A DNA stretch of 64,000 nt from Nonomuraea gerenzanensis (GTDB lineage: Bacteria; Actinomycetota; Actinomycetes; Streptosporangiales; Streptosporangiaceae): the NCBI RefSeq assembly GCF_020215645.1, contig NZ_CP084058.1:8122001-8186000 (forward strand), read 5' to 3'. The translations under genes were made by a program, and so were the position numbers. The notes under the pieces are model-generated. The model was given only the letters and a program-made list of their open reading frames with translations, had not been told where the DNA came from and ran no database searches. Position 1 is the first letter of the stretch, and the number at the start of each line of letters is the position of its first letter. Shown here piece after piece: positions 32,976-41,087 of this stretch.

Positions 32976-34106
32976 TTGGTGACTAAAGTGCAGTTCGGAA
33001 TCTTCAGTGTGGGCGACGTCACCACGGACCCCACCACCGGCAGGACCCCGACGGAGCACGAGCGGATCAAGGCGATCCTGGCGATCGCGCTCAAGGCGGA
33101 GGAGGTCGGGCTCGACGTCTTCGCGACCGGTGAGCACCACAACCCGCCGTTCGTGCCGTCGTCCCCCACCACCATGCTCGGCTACATCGCGGCCAGGACC
33201 GAGCGGCTGCAGTTGTCCACCGCCACGACGTTGATCACGACGAACGACCCGGTGAAGATCGCCGAGGACTTCGCGATGCTGCAGCACGTGGCCGACGGAC
33301 GGGTGGACCTCATGCTGGGCCGCGGCAACACCGGCCCGGTGTACCCGTGGTTCGGGCAGGACATCCGCCAGGGCATCCCGCTGGCCATCGAGAACTACGC
33401 GCTGCTGCACAAGCTGTGGCGCGAGGACGTGGTCGACTGGGAGGGCCGCTTCCGCACGCCGCTGCAGGGCTTCACCAGCACGCCGCGCCCGCTCGACGGG
33501 GTGCCGCCGTTCGTCTGGCACGGCTCGATCCGCAGCCCCGAGATCGCCGAGCAGGCCGCCTACTACGGCGACGGCTTCTTCGCCAACAACATCTTCTGGC
33601 CGAAGGAGCACTTCATGCGGCTGATCAGCCTCTACCGGCAGCGGTACGCGCACTACGGCCACGGCACCCCCGAGCAGGCCGTCGTGGGCCTGGGCGGGCA
33701 GGTGTTCATGCGCAAGAACTCCCAGGACGCGGTGCGCGAGTTCCGCCCCTACTTCGACGTCGCCCCCGTGTACGGGCACGGGCCGTCGCTGGAGGAGTTC
33801 ATGGCCGAGACGCCGCTCACCGTGGGCAGCCCGCAGCAGGTCATCGACAGGACGCTGGAGTTCAGAGAGTTCTTCGGCGACTACCAGCGCCAGCTCTTCC
33901 TCATGGACCACGCGGGCCTGCCGCTGAAGACCGTGCTGGAGCAGCTCGACATCCTGGGCGAGGAGGTCGTGCCGGTGCTGCGCAAGGAGTTCGCCAAGGA
34001 CCGCCCGGCCGGCGTCCCCGACGCGCCCACCCACGCCTCCCTGCTCGCCGTCAGGGACAGCACCGCCAAGGACGCGGCGGCGTCCGGAGCGGCCGTCACC
34101 GCCTGA
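32976..34106 (+). CDS. LLM-class flavin-dependent oxidoreductase (CE1758 type)
   Basis: 376 residues; the start could be TTG 32976, GTG 32979 or GTG 32988 (VQFGIFSVGD), none with a clearly better ribosome site. A luciferase-like TIM-barrel monooxygenase: VQFGIFSVGD, EEVGLDVFATGEHH, TERLQLSTATTLI, VKIAEDFAMLQHVADGRVDLMLGRGN and WHGSIRSPEIAEQAAYYGDGFFANN. The following gene encodes the matching NAD(P)H:FMN reductase, so the pair forms a two-component system. Substrate unknown. Confidence 0.92.
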   Translation: MVTKVQFGIFSVGDVTTDPTTGRTPTEHERIKAILAIALKAEEVGLDVFATGEHHNPPFVPSSPTTMLGYIAARTERLQLSTATTLITTNDPVKIAEDFAMLQHVADGRVDLMLGRGNTGPVYPWFGQDIRQGIPLAIENYALLHKLWREDVVDWEGRFRTPLQGFTSTPRPLDGVPPFVWHGSIRSPEIAEQAAYYGDGFFANNIFWPKEHFMRLISLYRQRYAHYGHGTPEQAVVGLGGQVFMRKNSQDAVREFRPYFDVAPVYGHGPSLEEFMAETPLTVGSPQQVIDRTLEFREFFGDYQRQLFLMDHAGLPLKTVLEQLDILGEEVVPVLRKEFAKDRPAGVPDAPTHASLLAVRDSTAKDAAASGAAVTA

Positions 34107-34138
34107 GCCGAGAGCACGAAAGCCCGAGAAGGAGAATC

Positions 34139-34744
34139 ATGAAGCTCGTCGTCGTCACGGCGGGGCTGACGCAGCCCTCCTCCACCCGCCTGCTGGCCGA
34201 CCGTCTGACCGAGGCGGTGGCGCAGCGGGCGGAGGTGGAGGTCCGCGTGGTGGAGCTGCGCGACCTGGCCGTGGACATCGCGAACAACTTCGTCACCGGC
34301 TTCCCGAACACCCGCCTGCGCGAGGTGGTCGAGGCCGTGACCCAGGCCGACGGGCTCATCGCCGTCACGCCCGTCTTCAGCGGCTCGTACAGCGGCCTGT
34401 TCAAGTCGTTCTTCGACGTGATCGACAACACCGCGCTGGCCGGCAAGCCGGTGCTGATCGCGGCCACCGGCGGCACCCCCCGGCACTCGCTGGCGCTGGA
34501 GCACGCGCTGCGCCCGCTGTTCGCCTACCTGCGCGCCGTGGTCGTCCCGACTGCGGTGTACGCGGCGGCGGAGGACTGGGGAGGCGGCCGGGACGCCTTC
34601 ACCGACGGGCTCGGCGAGCGCATCGCCCGCGCCGCGCAGGAGCTGGCCGACCTGCTGCTGCACCGGGCGCCGGCGAGGCAGGAGCCGGAGGTCGCGGTCG
34701 TGCCGTTCGAGCAGCAGCTCGCGGCCCTGCGCCCGGTGGAGTAG
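34139..34744 (+). CDS. NAD(P)H-dependent FMN reductase (CE1759-type LLM partner)
   Basis: 201 residues with AGAAGGAGA before the ATG. Flavodoxin-like fold: LVVVTAGLTQPSSTRLLADRL binds FMN phosphate, VTPVFSGSYSGLFKSFFDV is the conserved flavin-contact loop, and VLIATGGTPRH the second. It should supply reduced FMN to the LLM enzyme 32 bp upstream. The stop codon lies one base before the chitosanase start, so these three genes form one transcription unit. Confidence 0.92.
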   Translation: MKLVVVTAGLTQPSSTRLLADRLTEAVAQRAEVEVRVVELRDLAVDIANNFVTGFPNTRLREVVEAVTQADGLIAVTPVFSGSYSGLFKSFFDVIDNTALAGKPVLIAATGGTPRHSLALEHALRPLFAYLRAVVVPTAVYAAAEDWGGGRDAFTDGLGERIARAAQELADLLLHRAPARQEPEVAVVPFEQQLAALRPVE

Positions 34745-34745
34745 G

Positions 34746-35510
34746 TTGCCCTGCGTGCTGATCTCCGCCGCGCTGTCCCTCTCCCTCACCGTCGCCTCCC
34801 CGTCACTCGCCGAGCCGCACAAGAAGGACATCGCCATGCGGCTGGTGTCCAGCGCGGAGAACTCCTCCCTCGACTGGAAGGCCCAGTACGGCTACATCGA
34901 GGACATCGAGGACGAGCGCGGCTACACGGCGGGCATCATCGGGTTCTGCTCCGGCACCGGTGACATGCTGGAGCTGGTCGAGCTCTACACCAAGCGCAGG
35001 CCGGGCAACGTCCTGGCCAGGTACCTGCCGGCCCTGCGCGAGGTGAACGGCACCGACTCCCACGAGGGCCTCGGGGCGAGGTTCGTCAAGGACTGGAAGA
35101 CGGCCGCCAAGGACCCGGCCTTCCAGCGGGCCCAGAACGACGAGCGCGACCGCGTCTACTTCAAGCCGGCCGTGCGGCAGGCGGAGAAGGACGGGCTGCG
35201 AGCGCTCGGCCAGTTCGCCTACTACGACGCCATCGTCATGCACGGCCCCGGCAACGGCCGGCTGAGCTTCGGCGGCATCAGGAAGAGCGCCCTGGCCAAG
35301 GCCAGGCCGCCGGCGCGGGGCGGCGACGAGGTGGCGTACCTGAACGCGTTCCTCGACGCCCGCAAGGCGGCCATGAAGGCCGAGGAGGCGCACGAGGACA
35401 CGAGCAGGGTCGACACGATGCAGCGCGTGTTCCTGCGCGACCGCAACCTCGACCTGAGGCCGCCGCTGACCTGGAAGGTCTACGGCGACAAGTACACGAT
35501 CAAGAAGTGA
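34746..35510 (+). CDS. GH46 chitosanase, secreted
   Basis: 254 residues from TTG. The family 46 fold is clear: LVSSAENSSLDWKAQYGYIEDIEDERGYTAGIIGFCSGTGDML holds the catalytic Glu (AENSS) and Asp (EDERGYTAG). It cleaves chitosan endo-wise with inversion. A signal peptide VLISAALSLSLTVASPSLA precedes the mature start (AEPHKKD), but the N-terminal end lacks the usual Lys/Arg, which is odd; upstream in-frame starts are absent. It directly follows the FMN-reductase stop, unusual company for an extracellular polysaccharide hydrolase. Confidence 0.93.
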   Translation: MPCVLISAALSLSLTVASPSLAEPHKKDIAMRLVSSAENSSLDWKAQYGYIEDIEDERGYTAGIIGFCSGTGDMLELVELYTKRRPGNVLARYLPALREVNGTDSHEGLGARFVKDWKTAAKDPAFQRAQNDERDRVYFKPAVRQAEKDGLRALGQFAYYDAIVMHGPGNGRLSFGGIRKSALAKARPPARGGDEVAYLNAFLDARKAAMKAEEAHEDTSRVDTMQRVFLRDRNLDLRPPLTWKVYGDKYTIKK

Positions 35511-35511
35511 G

Positions 35512-35533
35512 GGCGCGCCCCTGGGGGCGCGCC
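35512..35533. terminator. Hairpin terminator between converging genes
   Basis: GGCGCGCCCC (35512-35521) and GGGGCGCGCC (35524-35533), a 10-bp perfect pair with almost no loop, right after the chitosanase stop. Serves both the chitosanase operon and the converging propeller gene. Confidence 0.75.
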
Positions 35534-35544
35534 GGAGCGGGAGG

Positions 35545-36456
35545 TCAGGGCTTGACGGCCACGACGTCGTAGGTGGTGTCGGGCGTCGGCGGGGTGGTGA
35601 AGCGGGCGTTCGGCAGGTAGAGGCGGCGGCCGAAGGCGGCGACGGTGGTGGGCACGTCGAACCTGTCGTCGGTGATCCGCTTGATCAGCTTGCCGGAGGC
35701 GCCGTCGCGGGCCAGGCCGATCGCGGCGATCGTGTTGAGCCGGTTCTGGACGGCGTACAGGGTGCGGCCGGCCAGGAGCAGCCCGTCGCCGTTGGTCAGC
35801 AGCTCGCCGCCCAGATCCACCTCGGTGGTGACGCCCGTGGCCGGGTCAGCCTCGAACAGCTTGCCGGTGTTGGACTGGACGATCAGCAGCGACCTGCCGT
35901 CGGGGCTCGGGGCGATGCCGTTGGCGTTGTTGCCGGTCGTGTACTGGATGGCTCCGCTGAGCGGGATGCTGACGGCCTCGTCGGGCAGCGCGCCGCCCCG
36001 GCCGAGGTCCAGCTTGTAGAGCACCGGGTTGGCCGAGTCGGTGTAGTACGCGGCGCCGCGGAAGAGGATCACGTCGTTGACGAACGACGTGCCGGTGGCG
36101 AGCTGGTAGGACTTGATGACCGCGCCGGTGCGCAGGTCGATCACCCGCGCGTTCCCCGCGTTGCCGCCCGCGACGAACAACCGGCCGCGCCCGTCGGTCT
36201 TGAGCCCGAGCGACTGCGTGCCCGGCCCCTTGCTGATCACGCCTCCCTTCCCGGTACGCAGGTCGGCCCGGTAGATGTCACCGGTCGCGCGTGAGCCGAA
36301 GTAGGCGTAGTGGCCCCCGATCGCTATCCCCTCCGGCTGGAACCCGTTGGGCAGCGGGAACGTGTCGGGCTTCGTCGCCGCCTGCGCCGGCACTCCGCCG
36401 AGCAGGGCGACGATCAAGGCACTGCCGAGTGCGGTCTTCAGGATCGCGGATCTCAT
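35545..36456 (-). CDS. Secreted SMP-30/beta-propeller-like protein
   Basis: 303 residues from ATG 36456 (MRSAILKTALG); ATG 36474 would add six residues. Signal peptide MRSAILKTALGSALIVALLG with cleavage after PAQA. The mature part is made of blades of the SMP-30/gluconolactonase type: QPEGIAIGGHYAYFGSRATGDIYRADLRTG, LGLKTDGRGRLFVAGGNAGNARVIDLRTG, FVNDVILFRGAAYYTDSANPVLYKLDL, ANGIAPSPDGRSLLIVQSNTGKLFEADPATG. Such proteins bind Ca and may be lactonases or simple scaffolds. Extracellular; no partner in the surroundings. Confidence 0.88.
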   Translation of the reverse strand: MRSAILKTALGSALIVALLGGVPAQAATKPDTFPLPNGFQPEGIAIGGHYAYFGSRATGDIYRADLRTGKGGVISKGPGTQSLGLKTDGRGRLFVAGGNAGNARVIDLRTGAVIKSYQLATGTSFVNDVILFRGAAYYTDSANPVLYKLDLGRGGALPDEAVSIPLSGAIQYTTGNNANGIAPSPDGRSLLIVQSNTGKLFEADPATGVTTEVDLGGELLTNGDGLLLAGRTLYAVQNRLNTIAAIGLARDGASGKLIKRITDDRFDVPTTVAAFGRRLYLPNARFTTPPTPDTTYDVVAVKP

Positions 36457-36609
36457 GCGGCCCACGATGCCCAAGCGACCGGCCCCGGCAAAGACCCACG
36501 GACGGCTTCACAGGGACCTTTCAGCAACGGTCGGGAAGCCCCGCCTTCCTGATCACGGAACGGGAAAACGCGTTGTGGCCGGTGGGCGGGCGTCACTACC
36601 TTGGCGCGA

Positions 36610-38067
36610 ATGCGGAGGCCCCTTTTATCCCTGATGTCCGTCGTCCTGGTCGTGTCGGCCTGTAGCGCCCCTCAGCCGGCACAGAAGCCGAAGCCGACGA
36701 TCACGTCCATCACGCCCAGTCCCGTGGAGCGCGAGCGGCCCGCCGTCGACCTGAGCGCGTACGAGGCGGGCCGTTCCCGCCCGGTCGCCGACCCCGTCTA
36801 CCCGGCCTACGGCAACCCGTCGATCGACGTGCTCCACTACGACCTGGCGCTGGGCTGGAAGCCGGGCGCCCGCACGCTGACCGGCACGGCGAAGCTCACG
36901 GTGCGCGCCGCCAGGCCCATCAGCCAGGTCAAGCTGGACTTCGGGCGCGCGCTCAAGGTGGACGAGGTCACGGTGGACGGCGCCCGGGTCAAGGCGACCC
37001 GCAGGTACGACGACCTGACCATCCCGCTGCCCGAGCCGCTCGAGGCCGGCCAGGGCACGGTCGTGACCGTGAGCTACCACGGCAGGCCGAAGCCGGTGGA
37101 CTCCAAGCAGCGCCGCAAGGACATCTCCATGCTCGGCTTCCGGATCGGCGGCGGCGGCCGGGCGTGGGCGCTGCAGGAGCCGTTCGGGGCGTTCACCTGG
37201 TTCCCGGTCAACGACCATCCCTCGGACGAGGCGCTGTACGACGTGGCGATCACCGTGCCGAAGGGGTGGTCGGGGGTCGCGCACGGGACGTACCAGGGCA
37301 GGACCACCGAGGGCGGGAGCAGCACGTTCAAGTGGCGGTCCACCGATCCCGTGGCGAGCTACCTGACGGTGTTCGCGGCCGACAAGTTCAAGATGTTCAA
37401 GGACAAGGGGCCGCGCGGGATCCCGATCACCTACTGGATCCGCCCGCAGGACGTGCCCGAGCAGCTGCCGGTGGCGCGGCGGATGCCGGAGATCATGCGG
37501 TGGCTGGAGAAGAAGCTCGGGCCCTACCCCTTCCCCAGCGCCGGGCTGGTGGCCACCAGCGACTCCGGCATGGAGACCCAGCAGATGATCGCGCTCGGCC
37601 CCCGCTACATGGAGCCGTCGGTGGTGGCGCACGAGCTGGCGCACCACTGGTTCGGCGACACGGTCACGCCGCGCACCTGGCGCGACATGTGGCTGAACGA
37701 GGGCTTCGCGATGTACTTCGAGATGCAGTGGTACGCCGACCACGAGGACGGCACGATCGACGAGTTCATCGCCAACATCCGCCGCTACGACGCCGCGCTG
37801 CGCAGGGAGAACGGCCCGCCGGGCGACTACCGGCGCGACGCGTTCGGCCAGAGCAACGTCTACTACAGCCCGGCGATCATGTTGCACGAGATCAGGGAGC
37901 GGCTCGGCGACCGGAAGTTCTGGGCCATGACCAGGGCCTGGCCCCAGGAGCACCGCAACACCACCCAGGACAGGGCCGCGTTCGTGAAGTGGATCAACGA
38001 GCACACCGGCAGGAACTTCACGAAACTCATCAACACCTGGCTGGACTCGACGACCACGCCACGCTGA
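36610..38067 (+). CDS. M1-family zinc metallopeptidase, lipoprotein
   Basis: 485 residues from ATG 36610 (TTG 36601 is also in frame). Lipobox VVSAC puts it on the outer face of the membrane. N-terminal beta domain (VLHYDLALGWKPGARTLTGTAKL), then the gluzincin domain with HExxH in VVAHELAHHWFGD and the third ligand in WLNEGFAMYFEM. The exopeptidase GAMEN motif is not kept: SGMETQ takes its place, and the C-terminal ERAP-like domain is missing, so substrate range may differ from aminopeptidase N. It stands alone between two intergenic gaps. Confidence 0.92.
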   Translation: MRRPLLSLMSVVLVVSACSAPQPAQKPKPTITSITPSPVERERPAVDLSAYEAGRSRPVADPVYPAYGNPSIDVLHYDLALGWKPGARTLTGTAKLTVRAARPISQVKLDFGRALKVDEVTVDGARVKATRRYDDLTIPLPEPLEAGQGTVVTVSYHGRPKPVDSKQRRKDISMLGFRIGGGGRAWALQEPFGAFTWFPVNDHPSDEALYDVAITVPKGWSGVAHGTYQGRTTEGGSSTFKWRSTDPVASYLTVFAADKFKMFKDKGPRGIPITYWIRPQDVPEQLPVARRMPEIMRWLEKKLGPYPFPSAGLVATSDSGMETQQMIALGPRYMEPSVVAHELAHHWFGDTVTPRTWRDMWLNEGFAMYFEMQWYADHEDGTIDEFIANIRRYDAALRRENGPPGDYRRDAFGQSNVYYSPAIMLHEIRERLGDRKFWAMTRAWPQEHRNTTQDRAAFVKWINEHTGRNFTKLINTWLDSTTTPR

Positions 38068-38116
38068 CCGATCCCGGAGAGTAGGTTGGGACAGAGCCAA
38101 ACAAACGGGGTTAATC

Positions 38117-38650
38117 ATGTCAAACGGTGCCCGTCACGCTCTGGGAGTGGTCGCCGGACTGCTCCTCCCGCCGCTCGTCGCCGCCGGCCTGTGGTTCGGC
38201 GTGGGTGAGTTCACGCTGCGGTCGCAGCAGACCTTCCAGATCTCGTGGGTCGCGGTCGGCGTGCTCGCCGCGACGGCGGTCGTCCTGGGCTTCCTGGCCG
38301 GCTCCCGCCTGTCGCCCGTGGCCTCACTGCTCGGCGGCCTGGCGCTGACGGCCGTCGGCGTCATGCCGTTCGTGGAGCTTTACACCGGCGTGCGGCTGCT
38401 GCCGGTGGACCTGCTGCCCGGCGCGCTGCGCAGCGGCTTCAACACCTCGGCCTACTCCGGGCTGCTGGTCGTGATCGGCCTGACGCTGCTGGTCGCCTCG
38501 CTGTTCCCGTCGCGCTGGCGGGCCTCGGTCCGCGCTGAGGCCGAGCCCGTCGTGTACGAGTCGACCTGGGGCACGGCCTCGCCGCAGTCGCCGTACCTGC
38601 CGCCTCATCACAACCCCGAGGACGCCACCCGCCCGATGTACCGCGAGTGA
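38117..38650 (+). CDS. Hypothetical four-helix membrane protein
   Basis: 177 residues. Four hydrophobic helices (GVVAGLLLPPLVAAGLWFGV, ISWVAVGVLAATAVVLGFLAG, LLGGLALTAVGVMPFVELYTG, GLLVVIGLTLLVASLF) followed by a cytoplasmic tail that is Ser/Pro-rich (YESTWGTASPQSPYLPP). No known family; I have seen proteins of this shape in related actinomycetes without function. Its ATG is preceded by GGGG only, a weak ribosome site. Confidence 0.75.
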   Translation: MSNGARHALGVVAGLLLPPLVAAGLWFGVGEFTLRSQQTFQISWVAVGVLAATAVVLGFLAGSRLSPVASLLGGLALTAVGVMPFVELYTGVRLLPVDLLPGALRSGFNTSAYSGLLVVIGLTLLVASLFPSRWRASVRAEAEPVVYESTWGTASPQSPYLPPHHNPEDATRPMYRE

Positions 38651-38678
38651 GCCGCGCCTGGCCTGGCAGAATGCGGCC

Positions 38679-39281
38679 ATGCGCGACTTGAAGATCGTCG
38701 ACTTCCTCGACCAGCTCGCCGACCGGGTGCCCGCACCCGGGGGCGGCGCCACGGCGGCCCTGCACGCGGCACAGGCCGCCGCGCTGCTCGGCATGGTGGC
38801 CCGCTACACCACCGGGGAGAAGTACACCGACCACGCCGAGACCGTCGTCGCCGTGATCGCCGAGACGGACACCCTCCGGGCGCGGTCGCTGCGGCTGGCC
38901 GAGGAGGACGCGGCGGCCTTCACCGCGGTCACCGACGCCTACCGGCTGCCCAAGGGCGAGGAGCGCAGCGCCACCATCGCCAGGGCGCTGGCGGGCGCGG
39001 CCGAGCCGCCCGCCAGGGTGATCGAGAGCGCCGTGCGCCTGGTCGAACTCTGCGAGCTGCTGCTGCCGATCGGCAACCGCAACGTCGTCACCGACATCGC
39101 CGCCGCGGCCGACGCCGCCCGCGCCGCCCTCACCACGGCCAGGGTGAACGTCGAGGTCAACCTGCGCGGCATCAAGGACGAGCGGGTACGCGAGGAGCTG
39201 GACATCCGTGTCTCCGGCGTGGACGCGGCCGTCGCCAAGGCAGACTGGGTGACCGCCGAGGTACGCGAGGAGATCTCTTGA
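38679..39281 (+). CDS. fchA: Cyclodeaminase/cyclohydrolase family protein (FchA-like)
   Basis: 200 residues. Formiminotetrahydrofolate cyclodeaminase and methenyl-THF cyclohydrolase FchA share this helical fold. Recognisable: FLDQLADRVPAPGGGATAALHAAQAAALLGMVARYT, RLAEEDAAAFTAVTDAYRLPK, VIESAVRLVELCELLLPIGNRNVVTDIAAAADAARAAL. It overlaps the FolD-like gene that follows (ATGA-like overlap at 39278-39281). Since that FolD appears to lack its cyclohydrolase lysine, this protein may provide the missing activity. Confidence 0.85.
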   Translation: MRDLKIVDFLDQLADRVPAPGGGATAALHAAQAAALLGMVARYTTGEKYTDHAETVVAVIAETDTLRARSLRLAEEDAAAFTAVTDAYRLPKGEERSATIARALAGAAEPPARVIESAVRLVELCELLLPIGNRNVVTDIAAAADAARAALTTARVNVEVNLRGIKDERVREELDIRVSGVDAAVAKADWVTAEVREEIS

Positions 39282-40105
39282 AGACGCTGACCGGCAAGGA
39301 CCTGGCCGCCGCCATCAGGGCCCAGACCCAGGCCGAGGCCACCGCGGGCACGCAGCCACGGCTGGCCGTGGTCGTGGCCACCGCCGACGAGGCGAGCCTG
39401 TGGTACGTCCGCTCGATCGCCAAGGCGGCGGCCGGCGTCGGCATCGCCTGCGACGTGGTGGACCTCGGCCCCGGGGCCGACCCCGCCCAGATCGGCGAGA
39501 CGCTGGCCAGGCTGTCCGCCGACCCGCAGGTCCACGGCCTCATGCTGCAGACCCCGCTGCCCCCTGGCGCCTCGGCGCAGGAGCTGGCCGCGGCCATCGA
39601 CCCGCGCAAGGACGTCGACGGCGCCAACCCGCTCTCGCTCGGCCGGCTGGCGGCGGGGCTGCCCGCGTTCCCGCCCGCCACGGCGGCGGCCGTGCTGGCG
39701 CTGCTCGACCACTACGAGGTGGAGCTGGCGGGGCGGCGGGCCGTGGTGGTCGGCCGCTCGACGGTGGTGGGCAAGCCGCTGGCGCACCTGCTGCTCGACC
39801 GGCACGCCACCGTCACCGTCTGCCACTCGCGCACCCGCGACCTGGCGGCCGTCACCTCGCAGGCCGAGGTGCTCGTCGCGGCGGTGGGGAAGGCCGGGCT
39901 GATCGGGGCCGCGCACGTGGCGACGGGCGCGGTCGTGATCGACGTGGGCACCAACCCGACCGACGACGGCGGGCTGACCGGCGACGTCGACTTCGAGGCG
40001 GTCTCGGCGGTGGCGGGCGCGCTCACCCCGGTGCCCGGCGGCGTCGGCCCGGTCACCACGGCCCTGCTGCTGCGCCACACCGCCAGGGCGGCGAACCTGC
40101 CGTGA
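39278..40105 (+). CDS. folD: FolD-like methylene-THF dehydrogenase, cyclohydrolase lysine missing
   Basis: 275 residues. FolD oxidises 5,10-methylene-THF and hydrolyses the methenyl product. Family motifs: VHGLMLQTPLPPG, DPRKDVDGANPLSLGRL, VVVGRSTVVGKPLAHLLL (NADP site), VIDVGTNP and TPVPGGVGPVTTALLLRHT. The N-terminal YVxxKxKA motif reads YVRSIAKAAAGVGI, so the lysine that is catalytic for the cyclohydrolase (Lys54 in E. coli, Lys56 in human) is Ile47. In human DHFD mutants at that Lys, cyclohydrolase activity is lost while dehydrogenase can persist. Its start overlaps fchA. Confidence 0.9.
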   Translation: MKTLTGKDLAAAIRAQTQAEATAGTQPRLAVVVATADEASLWYVRSIAKAAAGVGIACDVVDLGPGADPAQIGETLARLSADPQVHGLMLQTPLPPGASAQELAAAIDPRKDVDGANPLSLGRLAAGLPAFPPATAAAVLALLDHYEVELAGRRAVVVGRSTVVGKPLAHLLLDRHATVTVCHSRTRDLAAVTSQAEVLVAAVGKAGLIGAAHVATGAVVIDVGTNPTDDGGLTGDVDFEAVSAVAGALTPVPGGVGPVTTALLLRHTARAANLP

Positions 40106-40389
40106 CCCGATGGGTCTGCCCCGCCTGCGACCGGGAGTTCGCCCGTACCAGGCAGTCACACGTCCGCGTGCCCGGCTGCACGGTGGAGGAGACGTTCGCG
40201 CCGCGACCAGGCCCCGAGGCCCGCAGCCTGTCGCTCGCGCTGGTGCTTCCCCGGCGGGCCGAGCACCCGCTGGTCGCCAGGACCCTGCCGATGCCCGGCG
40301 GGCACGTCTGGCATCTCTTCAAGCCCACCCGCGTCGAGGACGTGGGCGAACCCCCGCTCGACCTCATGGAGGAGGCCCACGATGGCTGA
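40102..40389 (+). CDS. Small zinc-ribbon protein in the one-carbon operon
   Basis: 95 residues from GTG overlapping the folD stop. It begins WVCPACDREFARTRQSHVRVPGC, a CxxC...HxxxxxC motif typical of short zinc ribbons and often found at the N-terminus of DUF5655/DUF1801-like proteins; here nothing of that second domain follows, only about 60 soluble residues (SLSLALVLPRRAEH, GGHVWHLFKPTRVEDVGEP). Its stop overlaps the next gene, so it is translated within a tight operon. Function not known. Confidence 0.7.
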   Translation: MTRWVCPACDREFARTRQSHVRVPGCTVEETFAPRPGPEARSLSLALVLPRRAEHPLVARTLPMPGGHVWHLFKPTRVEDVGEPPLDLMEEAHDG

Positions 40390-41083
40390 CGTCCTCGTCA
40401 TCCAGAACAGCAGGAGCGGCGGCCCGAGCCGCCTGGCCGGATGGCTGGAGGAGGCCGGGCTGACGCTCGACGTGGTGCCCGCCCACGAGGGCGCGCCGCT
40501 GCCCGGCCGGCTGCGCCACGACGCCATGATCATGCTGGGCGGCGGCTACCTGCCCGGCGACGACGACCTGGCCCCGTGGCTGCGCGACGCGCGGCGGCTG
40601 ATGGGGCAGGCGCTGGCCGAGGGGGTGCCGGTGTTCGGCATCTGCCTGGGCGGCCAGATGCTGGCGCAGGTGGCCGGCGGTGAGGTGCGCGCGGACGTGG
40701 GCGCGCCGGAGAACGGCAGCCTGCCGGTCACGATCAGGCCGGAGGCCGCCGCCGACCCGCTCTTTCACGGCCTGCCGCCGGTGGTGCCCGCGATCGAGCA
40801 CCACAAGGACGCCGTCACCCGCCTGCCCGAGGCGGCCGTGCACCTGGCCGAGACCGCGAGCTGCCCGTACCAGGCGTTCCGGGTGGGCGAGCGGGCGTGG
40901 GGCGTGCAGTTCCATCCCGAGGTGCTGCCCGCGCGCATCAGGGAGTGGCGGGTGGACGGGTTCGACCCCGACGAGGTGTACGCGCGGGCGGTGGCGGACG
41001 AGCCGGTCTCCACGCCGGTCTGGCGCACGGTGACCGGCCGGTTCGCCGCGCTCGTCACCGCCCGGGTGAGCGCCTCGGCGTGA
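40382..41083 (+). CDS. Class I glutamine amidotransferase (GMP synthase-like)
   Basis: 233 residues, overlapping the zinc-ribbon gene by eight bases. Triad residues: Cys in GICLGGQMLAQ and His-Glu in GVQFHPEV. Most similar in style to stand-alone GATase-1 proteins related to GMP synthase (YLPGDDD, ENGSLPVTI, HHKDAVTRLP). The ammonia acceptor or partner subunit is not in the operon. It may hydrolyse glutamine-like bonds in gamma-glutamyl compounds, which would suit a folate or amine setting, but that is guesswork. Confidence 0.88.
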   Translation: MADVLVIQNSRSGGPSRLAGWLEEAGLTLDVVPAHEGAPLPGRLRHDAMIMLGGGYLPGDDDLAPWLRDARRLMGQALAEGVPVFGICLGGQMLAQVAGGEVRADVGAPENGSLPVTIRPEAAADPLFHGLPPVVPAIEHHKDAVTRLPEAAVHLAETASCPYQAFRVGERAWGVQFHPEVLPARIREWRVDGFDPDEVYARAVADEPVSTPVWRTVTGRFAALVTARVSASA

Positions 41084-41087
41084 GCGG

